A stretch of DNA of 6,916 nt from Candidatus Omnitrophota bacterium (lineage in GTDB: Bacteria > Omnitrophota > Omnitrophia > Omnitrophales > Aquincolibacteriaceae). The stretch is from the NCBI GenBank assembly GCA_023247135.1, contig JAHFHB010000101.1, positions 1-6,916 of the forward strand, given 5' to 3'. Below the pieces are notes generated by a model. It had not been told where the DNA came from. It saw only the letters and a program-made list of their open reading frames with translations, and ran no database searches. Shown here one piece after another: positions 6,193 to 6,916 of this stretch (positions are counted from its first letter, which is position 1; each line of letters opens with the position of its first letter). Position numbers and translations under genes: made by a program.

Positions 6193-6222
6193 ATTATAAA
6201 TAAACGAGTTATGGATTGTTAG
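6193..6222 (-). promoter_or_regulatory. Possible second promoter giving a near-leaderless cysC transcript
   Basis: A perfect TATAAT lies at 6193-6198 on the minus strand. A 4-of-6 match to TTGACA (CTAACA, 6217-6222) lies 18 bp upstream. Transcription would begin at about 6185-6187, at or next to the cysC ATG, giving a leaderless mRNA. The -35 is weak and A+T-rich leaders often contain such hexamers. Confidence 0.3.
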
Positions 6223-6239
6223 CCTACTCACAAAGACAG

Positions 6240-6247
6240 ACGTTCAA
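6240..6247. promoter_or_regulatory. ACGTTCAA octamer overlapping the predicted -10
   Basis: This octamer equals two thirds of the palindrome at 4831-4842. It overlaps the last two bases of the -10 hexamer (6246-6251) and abuts the expected transcription start. The other part of the palindrome is not kept (ACAG instead of TTGA). If a repressor reads this sequence, this position would block initiation. Confidence 0.25.
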
Positions 6248-6274
6248 TATACAACGAATCATCAGGGGTGTCAA
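6246..6274 (-). promoter_or_regulatory. Near-consensus sigma70-type promoter of the cysC operon
   Basis: On the minus strand a perfect TTGACA (6269-6274) is followed by a 17-bp spacer and TATATT (6246-6251, five of six matches). The expected transcription start is about 6239, leaving a leader of roughly 50 nt before cysC. It lies 29 bp after the tatC stop and is the only strong promoter seen for the seven downstream genes. Confidence 0.7.
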
Positions 6275-6289
6275 TCAAGCCCCCATGCG

Positions 6290-6299
6290 CAAAATTTTG
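6290..6299. repeat. 10-bp palindrome upstream of the operon promoter
   Basis: CAAAATTTTG reads the same on both strands and is centred about 55 bp upstream of the predicted start, a position where an activator could bind. It is short and A+T-rich, so chance is quite possible. Confidence 0.2.
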
Positions 6300-6302
6300 A
6301 AT

Positions 6303-6916
6303 TCAGGGGGCAGTCGCCGGCTTCGGGCAGCTCAGTTTTGCAGCAAAAATGGCCAGCTCAAAAAGAAGCAGAAGCGGCAGCGCCAGAGAAATCTGGCTAA
6401 TCGGGTCAGGCGAAGGCGTTAAAACAGCCGCCAGGACAAAAATGACCACGGCCACAATCCGCCGCATACCGGTCAGCGTTTCGAGACTGACAAATCCAAG
6501 CCGCACAAGTCCATAAATCACCACGGGAAAATCAAAAAGAAATCCGAAAATGAGCAGCATGCTCCCCACAAACGAAAAGTACTCCTCCACGGTCAGAAGC
6601 GGCTGCAAGCGGCTCGATTGAAACGCAAGAAGAAACTGCAGCCCGAAAGGAATCGCGGCCAGATAGGCGAAAAGAGCGCCGGCAAAAAATAAAACGAGCA
6701 GCGCCAAACACAACACAAGCCCCACGCGCTTCTCGCGTGTGTATAGGCCGGGAGAAATAAACAGCCAGGTTTGAACGAGGAAAAAAGGAAACGTCCACGC
6801 CACAGCAAAACCCACCGCCGCCTGGCAAGTGACCGCGAAGGCTTCGTGCGGCTTGTGAAATACCAATGTTTTTACACCGGCCAAGGCGAGCGGCTGCATG
6901 GCCCAGCGCAGAAGCG
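6303..6916 (-). CDS. tatC: Sec-independent protein translocase TatC, N-terminus cut by window edge
   Basis: TatC is the inner-membrane receptor of the twin-arginine translocase, which exports folded proteins. The fragment has 203 residues; full TatC is about 240-260, so the first transmembrane segment and part of the first periplasmic loop are missing. The frame continues open past the internal ATG at 6899, which is not the real start. Seen, in fragment numbering: five hydrophobic segments near 30-55, 66-88, 114-137, 153-166 and 176-192; WLFISPGLYTREKR at 50-63, with the conserved cytoplasmic-loop Glu at 61; and LTPSPDPISQ at 165-174. The TM4 acidic residue that is Glu170 in E. coli is Asp128 here (FLFDFPV). 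It ends 115 bp before cysC, with an independent promoter between them and no visible terminator, so it is probably a separate unit with some read-through possible. Confidence 0.93.
   Translation of the reverse strand, partial: LLRWAMQPLALAGVKTLVFHKPHEAFAVTCQAAVGFAVAWTFPFFLVQTWLFISPGLYTREKRVGLVLCLALLVLFFAGALFAYLAAIPFGLQFLLAFQSSRLQPLLTVEEYFSFVGSMLLIFGFLFDFPVVIYGLVRLGFVSLETLTGMRRIVAVVIFVLAAVLTPSPDPISQISLALPLLLLFELAIFAAKLSCPKPATAP

Noticed and set aside
6188..6239. Riboswitch or T-box in the cysC leader
   Set aside because: About 50 nt of A+T-rich leader with no substantial stem is too short for SAM-type riboswitches or a T-box.
6265..6284. GGGG / CCCC inverted repeat overlapping the -35
   Set aside because: Only four base pairs with a 12-base loop and no further pairing; too weak to call an operator or hairpin.
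1..6916. CRISPR array, tRNA, rRNA, insertion sequence or other mobile element
   Set aside because: Almost all bases are accounted for by housekeeping genes; no repeat arrays, terminal inverted repeats, transposase or RNA-gene signatures were seen.

Overview
This window looks like a chromosomal segment from a Gram-negative-type bacterium of mid-range G+C (mid-50s per cent by eye). All eight recognisable genes lie on the minus strand, so the biology reads from right to left. The outermost two genes are cut by the window edges. I cannot name the phylum. Close packing, ordinary housekeeping families and no mobile-element signature argue for a vertically inherited operon. The form of biotin synthase seen here (two usual auxiliary-cluster ligands changed) would suit an anaerobic or poorly known lineage, but that is inference.

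Layout in transcription order: (1) 6916-6303, the C-terminal three quarters of tatC (Tat translocase). (2) 6302-6188, a 115-bp intergenic region with a near-consensus sigma70-type promoter (TTGACA, 17 bp, TATATT), a second TATAAT close to the next start codon, and short palindromic sequences. (3) cysC (APS kinase), overlapping (4) cysH (iron-sulfur APS/PAPS reductase) by four bases. (5) cysK (cysteine synthase). (6) thrC (threonine synthase with an N-terminal four-Cys zinc-ribbon-like segment). (7) A 91-residue MoaD/ThiS-fold sulfur carrier most like mycobacterial CysO, ending in Gly-Gly. (8) bioB (biotin synthase). (9) A FabF-like beta-ketoacyl-ACP synthase running off the left edge. Gaps inside the run are -4, 38, 13, 21, 18 and 63 bp, which fits one transcript starting near position 6239.

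Taken together, the cluster takes activated sulfate (APS/PAPS) to sulfite (CysH), uses sulfide to make cysteine (CysK), and carries a protein-bound sulfur carrier and the sulfur-inserting enzyme BioB. Threonine synthase and the ketoacyl synthase are the two members without an obvious sulfur role. ATP sulfurylase, sulfite reductase, a carrier-activating E1 enzyme (MoeB/ThiF type) and a JAMM-type CysO-Cys peptidase are not in the window and would have to be elsewhere.

The points most worth a second look are: BioB has Asp and Lys where E. coli BioB has the [2Fe-2S] ligands Cys128 and Arg260; an unassigned sulfur carrier sits directly between thrC and bioB; an APS-type reductase is translationally coupled to APS kinase; and an octamer ACGTTCAA is shared by the promoter and a perfect 12-bp palindrome between cysH and cysK.
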